Assembly (NCBI RefSeq): GCF_000374005.1
Contig: NZ_KB893134.1
Location: 806,518 to 870,517, forward strand
Direction of reading: 5' to 3'
Source: Kiloniella laminariae DSM 19542
GTDB lineage: Bacteria > Pseudomonadota > Alphaproteobacteria > Kiloniellales > Kiloniellaceae
DNA: 64,000 bases
The first letter of the stretch is position 1, and each line of letters starts with the position of its first letter. The position numbers and the translations under genes are program-made. Of this stretch, positions 27,918 to 35,963 are shown in pieces. The notes beneath the pieces are model-generated. The model was not told the DNA's origin and did no database searches. It saw only the letters and a program-made list of their open reading frames with translations.

Positions 27918-28520
27918 ATGAAAAAAACGGATATTCCCAAGCATATTCTGCAAACGGCGATGCATCTTTCGACTGAGCAGGGCTGGCAGAATCTTTCCCT
28001 TGCCGAAATCGCGGTTGCAGCAAAGCTGCCGCTGTCTGAACTTTACACAATCTTCCCCTCCAAGGCTGCTATCTTGAAGTATCTGGCAGCTCAAGCTGAT
28101 CTTCAGCTTATGGATGGGGAGGAAAAAGACCGCCTGGAGCAACCTGTTAAAGACCGTTTGTTTGATCTCTTGATGAACCGCTTCGATACGCTTAGCCCTT
28201 ACAAACGAGGTTTAAAAGCCGTGATCAAGGCCGAGAACGGCGATCCATTTGCTGCGGTTGCCCAGTTGTGCCATCTGCGCCGTTCGATGGGGCTGGTGTT
28301 GGAGGCGGCAGGGATCTCGACCAGTGGACTTCGAGGCGTTTTGAGAACCAAGGCGTTGAGCGCTGTTTATCTCGCGGCTTTTCGCGTCTGGTTGAAAGAT
28401 GATAGCGAAGATATGGTCAAGACAATGGCCTCACTCGACAAGGGGCTGGGCAAGCTTGATAGCTGGGCGCGGAGGTGTTCGGGAACATTTTGCAGCAAAC
28501 GAAATGAAAAAGCGGCCTAG
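27918..28520 (+). CDS. TetR-fold protein with COQ9-like C-terminal region
   Basis: 200 residues. The N-terminal helix-turn-helix region (QGWQNLSLAEIAVAAKLPLS followed by ELYTIFPSKAAIL) is TetR-like. The C-terminal RVWLKDDSEDMVKTMASLD recalls the COQ9 family's WL-D-SED---T---LD pattern. It is therefore either a TetR regulator or a COQ9-like ubiquinone-biosynthesis/lipid-binding protein; the sequence alone does not decide. GGGAGG lies upstream of the ATG. csaA follows 62 bp later. Confidence 0.85.
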   Translation: MKKTDIPKHILQTAMHLSTEQGWQNLSLAEIAVAAKLPLSELYTIFPSKAAILKYLAAQADLQLMDGEEKDRLEQPVKDRLFDLLMNRFDTLSPYKRGLKAVIKAENGDPFAAVAQLCHLRRSMGLVLEAAGISTSGLRGVLRTKALSAVYLAAFRVWLKDDSEDMVKTMASLDKGLGKLDSWARRCSGTFCSKRNEKAA

Positions 28521-28582
28521 AGATCTTGTCATTATAAAAGCGCCTCTTCACTATGTGCCGGATGAAGAAGGAGTTTTAAATA

Positions 28583-28933
28583 ATGGCAGAAGCGACTGAC
28601 CAGATCGGCTTTGATGATTTTTTGAAGGTTGATATCAGGGCGGGGACCGTGATTGATGCCCAGCCTTATCCCGAAGCACGTAAACCGGCGATCAAGCTGT
28701 GGGTCGATTTCGGAGAGGAAATTGGTGTACGCAAGTCCTCGGCACAGATCACGGTGCACTATCGTCCTGAAGATCTGATTGGGCGTCAGGTTATGGCCGT
28801 TGTAAACTTTCCCCCGCGCCAGATCGGCAGTTTTATGTCTGAAATTCTGGTGCTGGGCGCGTCTGATTCCGAGGGGGCGATTGTCCTTCTGGCGCCAGAC
28901 AAAAAAGTCCCTAACGGAAGCCGTATGCACTAA
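28583..28933 (+). CDS. csaA: tRNA-binding protein CsaA
   Basis: 116 residues, a single EMAP/Trbp111-type tRNA-binding domain. FDDFLKVDIRAGTVIDAQPY and IGSFMSEILVLGASD are diagnostic of CsaA. CsaA binds tRNA as a dimer and has been described as a protein-secretion chaperone in Bacillus. AAGGAG lies close before the ATG. It is convergent with the histidine kinase gene. Confidence 0.94.
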   Translation: MAEATDQIGFDDFLKVDIRAGTVIDAQPYPEARKPAIKLWVDFGEEIGVRKSSAQITVHYRPEDLIGRQVMAVVNFPPRQIGSFMSEILVLGASDSEGAIVLLAPDKKVPNGSRMH

Positions 28934-28950
28934 CCCAAGGGATAATGCAG

Positions 28951-30363
28951 CTAGAACGGTAGAAGTATCCTGGCCCGCAGCCCGCCTCCGGGGGCGTCTT
29001 CCAGAGACAAGTCACCCCCATGGTTGCTGATTACATCGTTGGCGATGGAAAGCCCAAGACCTACACCTCCCGTTGCCTGATTGCGGGACTGTTCAAGCCT
29101 GAAGAAGGGCTTAAGGACATCAAGACGGCTTTCGGGAGGAATGCCGGGGCCGTCATCGTCAATGGTAATTTCAAGCAAATAACCGGAAGCCGATTTTCGT
29201 TTTCTGGCACAGACCATAACGTGCCGGGCATAGCGTTGGGCGTTGGTGACCAGGTTGCTAACGGCACGTTTGAAGCTTTCCTTGCGTAACTGGATGACGA
29301 TGTCTTCTTCAATATGAAGGTCGATCGGGTTATTGTTTTGCCCAAGCTGATCCATCAAATCCCGGAGCAGACCGCTTATCTCGCAACTGGTGGTTTCCTC
29401 GCGCCCCTCGCCACGGGCAAAAGCCAGATACCCATTGATCATCTGCTCCATCTCGATCACATCGGTCTGCAGGTTTTTTATATCCTCATCCTGTCCTGAC
29501 ATAGCAAGTTGAAGCTTCATCCGGGTGAGCGGTGTTCGCAGGTCGTGGCTGACCCCGGCCAACATAGCTGTGCGTTGCTCGACCTGTCTCTTTATCCTTG
29601 ATCTCATGCGGATAAAGGCCCCGGAGGCTTGTCTGACCTCAGTCGCTCCCTCTGGTTTGAACCCCTTTACATCCCGCCCTTTACCAAAACTTTCTGCCGC
29701 TCGGGCGAGCCGTTGAATGGGACGAACCTGGTTGCGCATGAAAATTACCGCAACCCCGAAGGTGATAACGGAAGAGCCGACCATCCAGAGAATGACAAGG
29801 TAAGTTGTCGAGGTGAACAAACGTTTACTAGGGACCAGGATCAACAGGACGCCGTTGTCGAGCTGGATCTGTATCTTGACCTGATCCTCGAGGCTGACAG
29901 TGTCGATTTCATACTGGTGTATGAAATCAAAATTTTTAATCATCTGCTCGCTGATTGCTTGATCAAGCCGGCGTTCCAGTACAGACCAGTCAGGAGTCCA
30001 GGCAGTTGGCGGCAGGGTTATGTCATGGTGCAGAGTCAGGGAGAGATCTGTGGTTTTTTGCATCAGGCGAAAGATACGGGCCTGTTCATAGGGGGTCTCA
30101 GCTTTCTCGAGCAGCAGGATCGCCATTGAGATGTCCCCAGCCAGACCCTGGGCCAGGCGCTTGGTTACTGTCTCGTAATGCCGGTCATAAAACACCCATA
30201 CTGAAATGGCCTGAACCAGCAACAGAGGGGTGATAATAATCAGCAGGGATCGTCCCAGAAGGGAACGCGGCAGAAAACGCTTCAAAAATGAAGGGGATCT
30301 TGTCGTCAGATCGGTGGTGACGTTCTGATCCGGACTGTCCTGAGCTGTTGTATCTCTTGCCAT
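28951..30363 (-). CDS. EnvZ-type sensor histidine kinase
   Basis: 470 residues. Membrane helix 1 (about 35-57, SLLIIITPLLLVQAISVWVF) and helix 2 (about 190-212) flank a periplasmic domain; then HAMP, the HisKA motif AGVSHDLRTPLTRMKLQL with the phosphorylated His, and HATPase with DDDGPGIPPE and GGVGLGLSIA. It is partner to the OmpR-type regulator 18 bp upstream. Compatible with EnvZ or the kinase found next to PetR/CenR-type regulators in alphaproteobacteria. Signal unknown. Confidence 0.94.
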   Translation of the reverse strand: MARDTTAQDSPDQNVTTDLTTRSPSFLKRFLPRSLLGRSLLIIITPLLLVQAISVWVFYDRHYETVTKRLAQGLAGDISMAILLLEKAETPYEQARIFRLMQKTTDLSLTLHHDITLPPTAWTPDWSVLERRLDQAISEQMIKNFDFIHQYEIDTVSLEDQVKIQIQLDNGVLLILVPSKRLFTSTTYLVILWMVGSSVITFGVAVIFMRNQVRPIQRLARAAESFGKGRDVKGFKPEGATEVRQASGAFIRMRSRIKRQVEQRTAMLAGVSHDLRTPLTRMKLQLAMSGQDEDIKNLQTDVIEMEQMINGYLAFARGEGREETTSCEISGLLRDLMDQLGQNNNPIDLHIEEDIVIQLRKESFKRAVSNLVTNAQRYARHVMVCARKRKSASGYLLEITIDDDGPGIPPESRLDVLKPFFRLEQSRNQATGGVGLGLSIANDVISNHGGDLSLEDAPGGGLRARILLPF

Positions 30364-30381
30364 CTATCCGTTCACCCGGGT

Positions 30382-31092
30382 TCAGTCTGTTTGCAAGACA
30401 TAGCCGATGCCCCTGACTGTCTGAAGGTACCGGGGATAGCGGGGATCCTGTTCGATTTTACGCCGCAAGCGTGTCACCTGAACATCAACGGTCCGGGCAC
30501 TAGAAAGTTCTACGCCTTCTTCGATAAGCTCGTCCCGGCTGACGGGCATTCCTGCCTTGCTGGCCAAGGTTTTTAACAAAGTAGCTTCTACATCGGTCAG
30601 GTGGATGAAGTCATCTTTCTGCCAGAGCTGAGATTTACGCATGTCAAAACGGAATGAGCCAAATACAATATTGTCTGTGGCTTGTTGGGTTTCCGGCACT
30701 ACGGATTGAATCCGCTTGAGGATGGCATTAATTCTCAAAACCAGTTCCCGTGGTTCGAAAGGCTTGCAGAGGTAATCATCGGCACCGGTTTCAAGCCCGG
30801 TTATCCGATTTTCAGTTTCCGCCATGGCTGTAAGCAGCAGTATGGGGACTTGAGTGTTCTCGCGAAGCGAGAGAGTCAGATCTAGACCGCTTTCACCGGG
30901 CATCATGATATCGAGAACCAGCAGGTCAAAAGAAAGGGAAGCCAGCTGTGCCCGTGCCTCGGATGCATTGCCGGCTGTGGTGACAATAAACCCCTGGTCG
31001 CTGAGGAATTTTTGCAGGAGATTTCGAAGGCGGGTGTCATCATCAACAACCAGCAGGTGGGGGGGCATTTCCTGTATATTTCCCGTTATCAT
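30382..31092 (-). CDS. OmpR-type response regulator (PetR-like)
   Basis: 236 residues. The receiver domain has VVDDDTRLRNLLQKFLSDQG, the phospho-acceptor Asp in LLVLDIMMPGESGL and the conserved Lys in DDYLCKPFEPREL. The winged-helix output domain ends in TVDVQVTRLRRKIEQD and YLQTVRGIGYVL. An ATG eight codons inside (31068) is an alternative start. The order MarR - OmpR - kinase parallels petP-petR of Rhodobacter capsulatus, needed there for cytochrome bc1 expression; this equivalence is an inference. Confidence 0.94.
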   Translation of the reverse strand: MITGNIQEMPPHLLVVDDDTRLRNLLQKFLSDQGFIVTTAGNASEARAQLASLSFDLLVLDIMMPGESGLDLTLSLRENTQVPILLLTAMAETENRITGLETGADDYLCKPFEPRELVLRINAILKRIQSVVPETQQATDNIVFGSFRFDMRKSQLWQKDDFIHLTDVEATLLKTLASKAGMPVSRDELIEEGVELSSARTVDVQVTRLRRKIEQDPRYPRYLQTVRGIGYVLQTD

Positions 31093-31206
31093 TTTGACCA
31101 GTATAGCGTTAGGCTGTTGTTTGCCCAGAGGGAGTTTATGTTGGAGCGTCCAGCAGGAGAGAGCTGTTTTCCTGAAACTGTGCAGGAAGCACTTCTGGTT
31201 TCGAGC

Positions 31207-31686
31207 TTAACGGCTGAAGCGTTGTCGATCATTTTCTTCCATCATGTTCAGCAAGACCGAACGAAAACCTGCGACGGCTTCTGCCCCGGATTCTTTGTAG
31301 GCCCGGACTATACGTTGCCGCTGGACCTCGAACAGCTTGTCATCAAGCTCTTGTCCTTTAGCGGTTAGCTTAAGTAACCGTTGGCGCCGGTCAACTGGAC
31401 CGGGGGTCTGGCGGATGAAACCTTCGCGAACCAGTTGTCCCAAAACGCGAGACAGACTTTGCTTGGTGATGCGCAAAATAAGAAGCAGTTCGCTTACCGT
31501 AATGCCTGGATGACGACCGACAAAGTGAATAACACGATGATGAGCCCGGCCAAAATTGTATTCGGCCAGGAGTTCATCGGGCTCACCTGTGAAATCACGA
31601 TAGGCAAAAAACAGCAGTTCTATCGCCTGCATTATTTCGTCTGTGCGGAGGAAAAGGGGATTGGTTCCAGATTTTATGTCAGTCAT
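31207..31686 (-). CDS. MarR family transcriptional regulator (PetP-like)
   Basis: 159 residues. The winged helix contains HPGITVSELLLILRITKQSL and VLGQLVREGFIRQTPGPVDR, then RQRLLKLTAKGQEL (wing). It lies upstream of the OmpR-type gene on the same strand, like petP before petR. A perfect 9-bp inverted repeat upstream (31727-31751) may be its operator and would allow control of both this gene and the divergent aminotransferase. Confidence 0.93.
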   Translation of the reverse strand: MTDIKSGTNPLFLRTDEIMQAIELLFFAYRDFTGEPDELLAEYNFGRAHHRVIHFVGRHPGITVSELLLILRITKQSLSRVLGQLVREGFIRQTPGPVDRRQRLLKLTAKGQELDDKLFEVQRQRIVRAYKESGAEAVAGFRSVLLNMMEENDRQRFSR

Positions 31687-31726
31687 GTTGACTTATCTAT
31701 CAGTGTAATGTTACTTATTAAAAATA

Positions 31727-31751
31727 AATTTTGATACAAATGATCAAAATT
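31727..31751. promoter_or_regulatory. Perfect inverted repeat in the marR/ilvE divergent region
   Basis: AATTTTGAT - 7 bp - ATCAAAATT, 41 bp from the MarR start codon. MarR regulators often bind such palindromes near their own promoter. A smaller palindrome GTAATGTTAC lies close by at about 31705. Confidence 0.5.
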
Positions 31752-31864
31752 ATCGGAAATTGAAGAATTATTTTACCTTTTTCTGTTGTTCAAATCCGAT
31801 CGGATGATCCGGATGGGGAGATTCAGTTAAGGGTGAAGACTATACCACCTTGGACGGGAAAGCT

Positions 31865-32743
31865 ATGACTATGCTGCCATTTGATGATCGCGACGGGTTT
31901 ATCTGGTACAACGGCGAAATAACTCCCTGGCGAGACGCCAAAATTCACATCCTCAGTCATGGCCTGCATTATGCCAGCAGCGTCTTTGAGGGAGAAAGAG
32001 CTTATGGCGGCAAGATTTTTAAAATGAAAGAACATCACGAACGTCTGTTGCGTTCAGGTTCGCTGCTTGGTTTTCAGATTCCCTATTCCGTGGCCGAGAT
32101 AGATCAGGCCTGCGAGAAGGTTTTGAAGGCGAATAATATCGTAGACGGCTATCTGCGCCCTGTGGCCTGGCGGGGCAGTGAAATGATGGCGGTTTCTGCC
32201 CAGAAATCAAAGATTCACCTCGCAATTGCTGCCTGGGAATGGCCGGCCTATTTTTCGGCAGAGGCCCGGCTTGAAGGTATCAGACTGGATTTTGCCGAGT
32301 GGCGACGCCCGGACCCGGCGACAGCACCTGTTGCTTCGAAAGCGGCTGGTCTCTATATGATTGCAACGCTTTCCAAGCATGCGGCTGAGGCCAAGGGATA
32401 CAATGATGCGCTGATGCTCGACTACAGGGGGCAGATTGCCGAAGCAACCGGGGCCAATATTTTCCTGGTTCAGGATGGAAAGATACATACACCAATACCG
32501 GATTGTTTTCTGGACGGTATAACCCGGCAAACTGTCATCGCACTGGCTCGCTCAAAGGGCTATGAGGTTGTCGAGCGGGCGATCATGCCGGAAGAACTGG
32601 CCAATACACAGGAAGTTTTTCTGACAGGTACAGCCGTAGAGGTGACGCCGGTACGTGAAATCGCCCAACACCACTTTACCCCGGGGACGATTACCCGGGA
32701 TCTGTTGCTTGGTTACGATGAAATGGTTCGCAAACCAGGCTGA
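31865..32743 (+). CDS. ilvE: Branched-chain amino acid aminotransferase
   Basis: 292 residues from ATG 31865 (GGGAAAG upstream); the TTG start at 31850 is unlikely. Fold-type IV aminotransferase: ILSHGLHYASSVFEGERAY at the N-terminus, the PLP Lys in APVASKAAGLYM, and AEATGANIFLVQDGKI and LTGTAVEVTPV later. It transfers amino groups in Leu, Ile and Val synthesis. It is divergent from the MarR gene and followed by a terminator. Confidence 0.94.
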   Translation: MTMLPFDDRDGFIWYNGEITPWRDAKIHILSHGLHYASSVFEGERAYGGKIFKMKEHHERLLRSGSLLGFQIPYSVAEIDQACEKVLKANNIVDGYLRPVAWRGSEMMAVSAQKSKIHLAIAAWEWPAYFSAEARLEGIRLDFAEWRRPDPATAPVASKAAGLYMIATLSKHAAEAKGYNDALMLDYRGQIAEATGANIFLVQDGKIHTPIPDCFLDGITRQTVIALARSKGYEVVERAIMPEELANTQEVFLTGTAVEVTPVREIAQHHFTPGTITRDLLLGYDEMVRKPG

Positions 32744-32770
32744 CAGGCTGGTAACGATGCTTATATGATA

Positions 32771-32804
32771 GGGGCAGTTCCATTTGGGACGGCCCCTTTT
32801 GTTT
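32771..32804 (+). terminator. Terminator after ilvE, directly before the Gre-like gene
   Basis: Arms GGGGC and GCCCC enclose inner pairs GTTCC/GGGAC and are followed by TTTTGTTT. The T-run ends 13 bp before the ATG of the Gre-like gene, leaving only the Shine-Dalgarno region, so it may act as a leader attenuator. Confidence 0.75.
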
Positions 32805-32817
32805 GCAGGTGATGGGA

Positions 32818-33348
32818 ATGAGCAGAGCTTTTGTCAAGGAACCGGATGGAGATCAGGTGCCGGATGATCAACCTGAACTGCCGGTTTCCGCGCATCCAAA
32901 CTTTGTAACCGTTGAGGGTTTAGCCCTGTTACGTGGGCGACTGGAAGACGTGCGACGAAACCTCTCTGTCTTGCGGACTGCAGATCAACAGGACATGAAA
33001 AACAAAATGCAGCAGAGCAAGCTTGGCCGGGACATGAGATATCTGGAATTGCGACTGGCCAGTGCAATTCTGATCGATGCTGCGCAACAGCCTGAAGCGC
33101 AGGTGGCGTTCGGAGCATGGATGCTGCTGGAGGATGCGGCAGGAAAACGTTATCGCTACCGGATTGTGGGAGAGGATGAGGCTTCCCCTGTTGAAAACAA
33201 GATCAGCTGGGTGTCTCCATTGGCGAAAGCAGTTCTGGAGGCAGAGGTTGGTGAGTTAATTGTCTGGCAGAGACCTGTTGGCAATCTGGAGCTGGAGCTG
33301 CTTGCACTGTCCTATACAGGGCCTTGTCAGGACATTCTGCCCGGGTGA
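32818..33348 (+). CDS. GreA/GreB-family elongation factor-like protein, short coiled coil
   Basis: 176 residues from ATG 32818 (AGGTGATGGGA upstream). The C-terminal FKBP-like Gre domain is clear: VAFGAWMLLEDAAGKRYRYR, IVGEDEA, ISWVSPLAKAVL. The N-terminal coiled coil is shorter than in E. coli GreA by about 14 residues between LRGRLEDV and the return helix. The acidic tip motif DLKENAEY is absent. It should enter the RNA polymerase secondary channel, but whether it stimulates transcript cleavage is doubtful. It is convergent with moaE. Confidence 0.9.
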   Translation: MSRAFVKEPDGDQVPDDQPELPVSAHPNFVTVEGLALLRGRLEDVRRNLSVLRTADQQDMKNKMQQSKLGRDMRYLELRLASAILIDAAQQPEAQVAFGAWMLLEDAAGKRYRYRIVGEDEASPVENKISWVSPLAKAVLEAEVGELIVWQRPVGNLELELLALSYTGPCQDILPG

Positions 33349-33801
33349 TCAGCTTTTAAGCCAGCGCTCTGTTGCCTCTGTATCGCCATCCCGTGCATCG
33401 ACCCATTTGCCACCTTCAGGCGTTTGTTCCAGTTTCCAGAAAGGGGCCTTGGTCTTGAGGAAATCCATCAGGAATTCGCAACTTTCAAAAGCGGCCTGTC
33501 GATGCTTGCTGCAGGTGACAACCAGAACAATCTGGTCTCCCGGTGCCAGCTGACCATAACGATGAATGATCAGGCTGGCATCAAGCTCCCAGCGCTGGTG
33601 GGCTTCGGTTTCAATTTCCCGCAGCATTTTTTCTGTCATGCCGGGATAGTGCTCAAGCGTCATGGAAGAGATCTCTGTATCTCCGGCAATATCCCTTACC
33701 AGCCCGATAAAGGCGGTGACGGCACCAATAGCTGGATTGCCTTCTGTCAGTTTGCGGACTTCCAGGGCCAGATCAAAGTCTTCAGACTGTACACGGATCA
33801 T
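33349..33801 (-). CDS. moaE: Molybdopterin synthase catalytic subunit
   Basis: 150 residues. AVTAFIGLVRDIAGDTEISS, MTLEHYPGMTEKMLREIE and HRYGQLAPGDQIVLVVTCS are typical MoaE segments, with catalytic Lys residues in FLKTKAPFWKLE. With MoaD it converts cPMP to molybdopterin. It lies 1 bp after moaD and ends the mobB-moeA-moaD-moaE operon. Confidence 0.96.
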   Translation of the reverse strand: MIRVQSEDFDLALEVRKLTEGNPAIGAVTAFIGLVRDIAGDTEISSMTLEHYPGMTEKMLREIETEAHQRWELDASLIIHRYGQLAPGDQIVLVVTCSKHRQAAFESCEFLMDFLKTKAPFWKLEQTPEGGKWVDARDGDTEATERWLKS

Positions 33802-33802
33802 A

Positions 33803-34054
33803 TCAGCCCCCGGTTACCGGCGGAAAAATGGCAACTTCATCACTGTCCCGAATTTCCTGGTCAAGGTCAGCGTAATCCTGGTTAACGGCAATCCGAAGCA
33901 AGTCACGTTTCTTCAGAGCTTGCGTATAGCTGTTGCCCAGTTCAGGCAGCCAGTTCAGCAGGTCGTTGACTGTCCGAACATTTGTCGGGAGAGAAATGTC
34001 TTCCGAGGACTTGCCGATTTCAGTTCGCAACCAGGCAAAATAAAGAATTTTCAT
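33803..34054 (-). CDS. moaD: Molybdopterin synthase sulfur carrier subunit
   Basis: 83 residues, a ubiquitin-fold protein ending in the required double glycine (IFPPVTGG). The C-terminal Gly is thiocarboxylated and donates sulfur through MoaE. The start overlaps the moeA stop by 4 bp. Confidence 0.96.
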   Translation of the reverse strand: MKILYFAWLRTEIGKSSEDISLPTNVRTVNDLLNWLPELGNSYTQALKKRDLLRIAVNQDYADLDQEIRDSDEVAIFPPVTGG

Positions 34055-35310
34055 AGGCCAACCTCATTAAAGGGCAGGTAGGTGATGGTCTGTCCGGGCT
34101 CAACAGTAAGGAGATCTTCAGGTAGCTCTGCGAAGCCGTCAGAAGCACAAACTGAGGAAAGCACACCTGCCCCTTCTCTGGGAAATTTATGAGCCTCGAG
34201 CCGGCCTTCATTATTATTGCGTAAATGTACCCTGATCCATTCACGTCGATCTGCCTTTTTTCGATGGGAGAAGGCAGCGGTGACGGGAAAACAGTGTGGA
34301 GCTTGAATGTTCCCGCCTGACAGTAGGGTAATGAGCGGCCTGACAAAGTTGGCAAAGGTAACGATCACAGCCACCGGGTTGCCAGGAAGGCCGACAAAGG
34401 CAGTTGGGCCGATCTGGCCCAGGGCGATAGGGCGGCCCGGTTTGATGGCCAGGCGCCAGGCATGCAGGCTGCCCTGGCATTCAACGGCCTGTTTGACATG
34501 ATCTTCCTCGCCGACAGAAACTCCCCCGGAGGTCAGGATCAGGTCAAACTTTCCCGCGGCCTCGCCAAGGGCTTGCCGGATGGTCTCAAAGTCGTCGTTT
34601 AAGATTCCGAGATCGGTTACGGCACAACCCAAATTTTGCAGAAGCCCGGTAATGGTAAAGCGGTTGGAATCATAAACCTGGCCGCTTTTAAGCGTTGTTC
34701 CGGGGTTCTGTAGCTCATCGCCGGTTGAGAAAAGGGCGACCTGCAAGGGGCGTCGAACCGGAATTTCTGTTATCCCGACAGCTGATATCAGACCAAGATC
34801 CTGAGGTTTGAGCGAGTGTCCTGCTGAAAAAATGGTGGTTCCGGCTGTAACATCTTCTCCAGCTTTGCGCGAATTCGCGCCACGCTTGATCCCGCTCGGG
34901 ATAGAGACGTTGCCCTTTTGATCCAGTGTGCAGTCTTCCTGCATCAAGACTGTATCTGTTCCTTGTGACATGACGGCTCCGGTGAAAATCCGGACGGCAG
35001 TCTGCGCTTTTATCTTGTCGGGTAACGGTGTTCCGGCAGCCATGCGCTCGCTGATGGGCAGGACTGTGGATGTCCCAGGAACCAGATCATCATAAGCAAC
35101 GGCATAGCCATCAACCGCTGAGTTGTCATGTGGAGGAACATTCACAGAAGAAAGCAGATCAGAGGCAAGAATACGGCCCAGACAGAGAGGAACCGCTTTA
35201 ATCTCGATGGGGGCAATACAGCGGACTTTCTCGGCAAGAAGCGAAAGAGCCTCTGCTGTCGTCATCAGCTTGCCGCCATGGGCAAAGCAGTCATCTGATA
35301 ACTGTGCCAT
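34051..35310 (-). CDS. moeA: Molybdopterin molybdenumtransferase
   Basis: 419 residues. The N-terminal DNSAVDGYAV, the MPT-binding ILTSGGVSVGEEDHVKQAV and GLPGNPVAV are signature segments. MoeA inserts molybdate into adenylylated molybdopterin. The gene has a 1-base-scale overlap with mobB and a 4-bp overlap with moaD, so the Mo-cofactor genes are translated as a coupled unit. Confidence 0.96.
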   Translation of the reverse strand: MAQLSDDCFAHGGKLMTTAEALSLLAEKVRCIAPIEIKAVPLCLGRILASDLLSSVNVPPHDNSAVDGYAVAYDDLVPGTSTVLPISERMAAGTPLPDKIKAQTAVRIFTGAVMSQGTDTVLMQEDCTLDQKGNVSIPSGIKRGANSRKAGEDVTAGTTIFSAGHSLKPQDLGLISAVGITEIPVRRPLQVALFSTGDELQNPGTTLKSGQVYDSNRFTITGLLQNLGCAVTDLGILNDDFETIRQALGEAAGKFDLILTSGGVSVGEEDHVKQAVECQGSLHAWRLAIKPGRPIALGQIGPTAFVGLPGNPVAVIVTFANFVRPLITLLSGGNIQAPHCFPVTAAFSHRKKADRREWIRVHLRNNNEGRLEAHKFPREGAGVLSSVCASDGFAELPEDLLTVEPGQTITYLPFNEVGL

Positions 35311-35831
35311 TAATCGGCTGCCTTTCTGATCTGTTTATCAAGTTCACAGGTCATACAGATAAAATCGGCTATGGCTTCAGGATCATTAAGGTCAAGCACA
35401 GGCAGCTGTGTATCGGAAAAGGGTTCGTCTGTGGCAATGGCTATAATCTGGGGGTCGTCCAGATGCAGCATGCGTTTGCCGACCGAGGGGCGGTAAATTT
35501 CCAGTTTCTGGTGGCTTTCTCTTTTGAACCCTTCGACAAGGAGGAGGTCAACGGGAGACATATGGGGGATCAGCTCTTCCAGAGTTGGTTCTTTTTCGTC
35601 GCGTAACTCGTGCATCAGGGCCCAGCGATTACCGGAAGAAATCATGACTTCAGATGCACCGGCTTCCCGATGTTCATAAGAATCCTTTCCGGGTTTATCC
35701 ACATCAAATCTGTGGTGTGCATGCTTGAGCGTTGACACCTTGAGGCCTCTGTTGACCAGGGTCGGTATCAACTGTTTAAGCAGGGTGGTTTTGCCGCTAC
35801 CGCTCCAACCAGCAAAGCCGAAAATCTTCAT
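35310..35831 (-). CDS. mobB: Molybdopterin-guanine dinucleotide biosynthesis protein B
   Basis: 173 residues. The P-loop GWSGSGKTTLLKQL and DLLLVEGFKRE are typical of MobB, a GTP-binding adaptor for MobA in making the guanine-dinucleotide form of Mo cofactor. No mobA lies in the window. It heads the mobB-moeA-moaD-moaE operon. Confidence 0.95.
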   Translation of the reverse strand: MKIFGFAGWSGSGKTTLLKQLIPTLVNRGLKVSTLKHAHHRFDVDKPGKDSYEHREAGASEVMISSGNRWALMHELRDEKEPTLEELIPHMSPVDLLLVEGFKRESHQKLEIYRPSVGKRMLHLDDPQIIAIATDEPFSDTQLPVLDLNDPEAIADFICMTCELDKQIRKAAD

Positions 35832-35963
35832 GCCGTTTCCTCTGGCTTAATCATTGAGTTTGTTGAGTGCGATATAGCCCGTCATCAATCATGTTTCTAT
35901 GTTATAGATCAAATCACACAATGGCGATTACAGATCTTGGGCCAGAGTTGCAGAGCGGGAAGC

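Noticed and set aside
31781-31803. T-loop-like GTTCAAATCC suggestive of a tRNA
   Set aside because: No complementary T-stem, anticodon stem or acceptor stem can be drawn around it.
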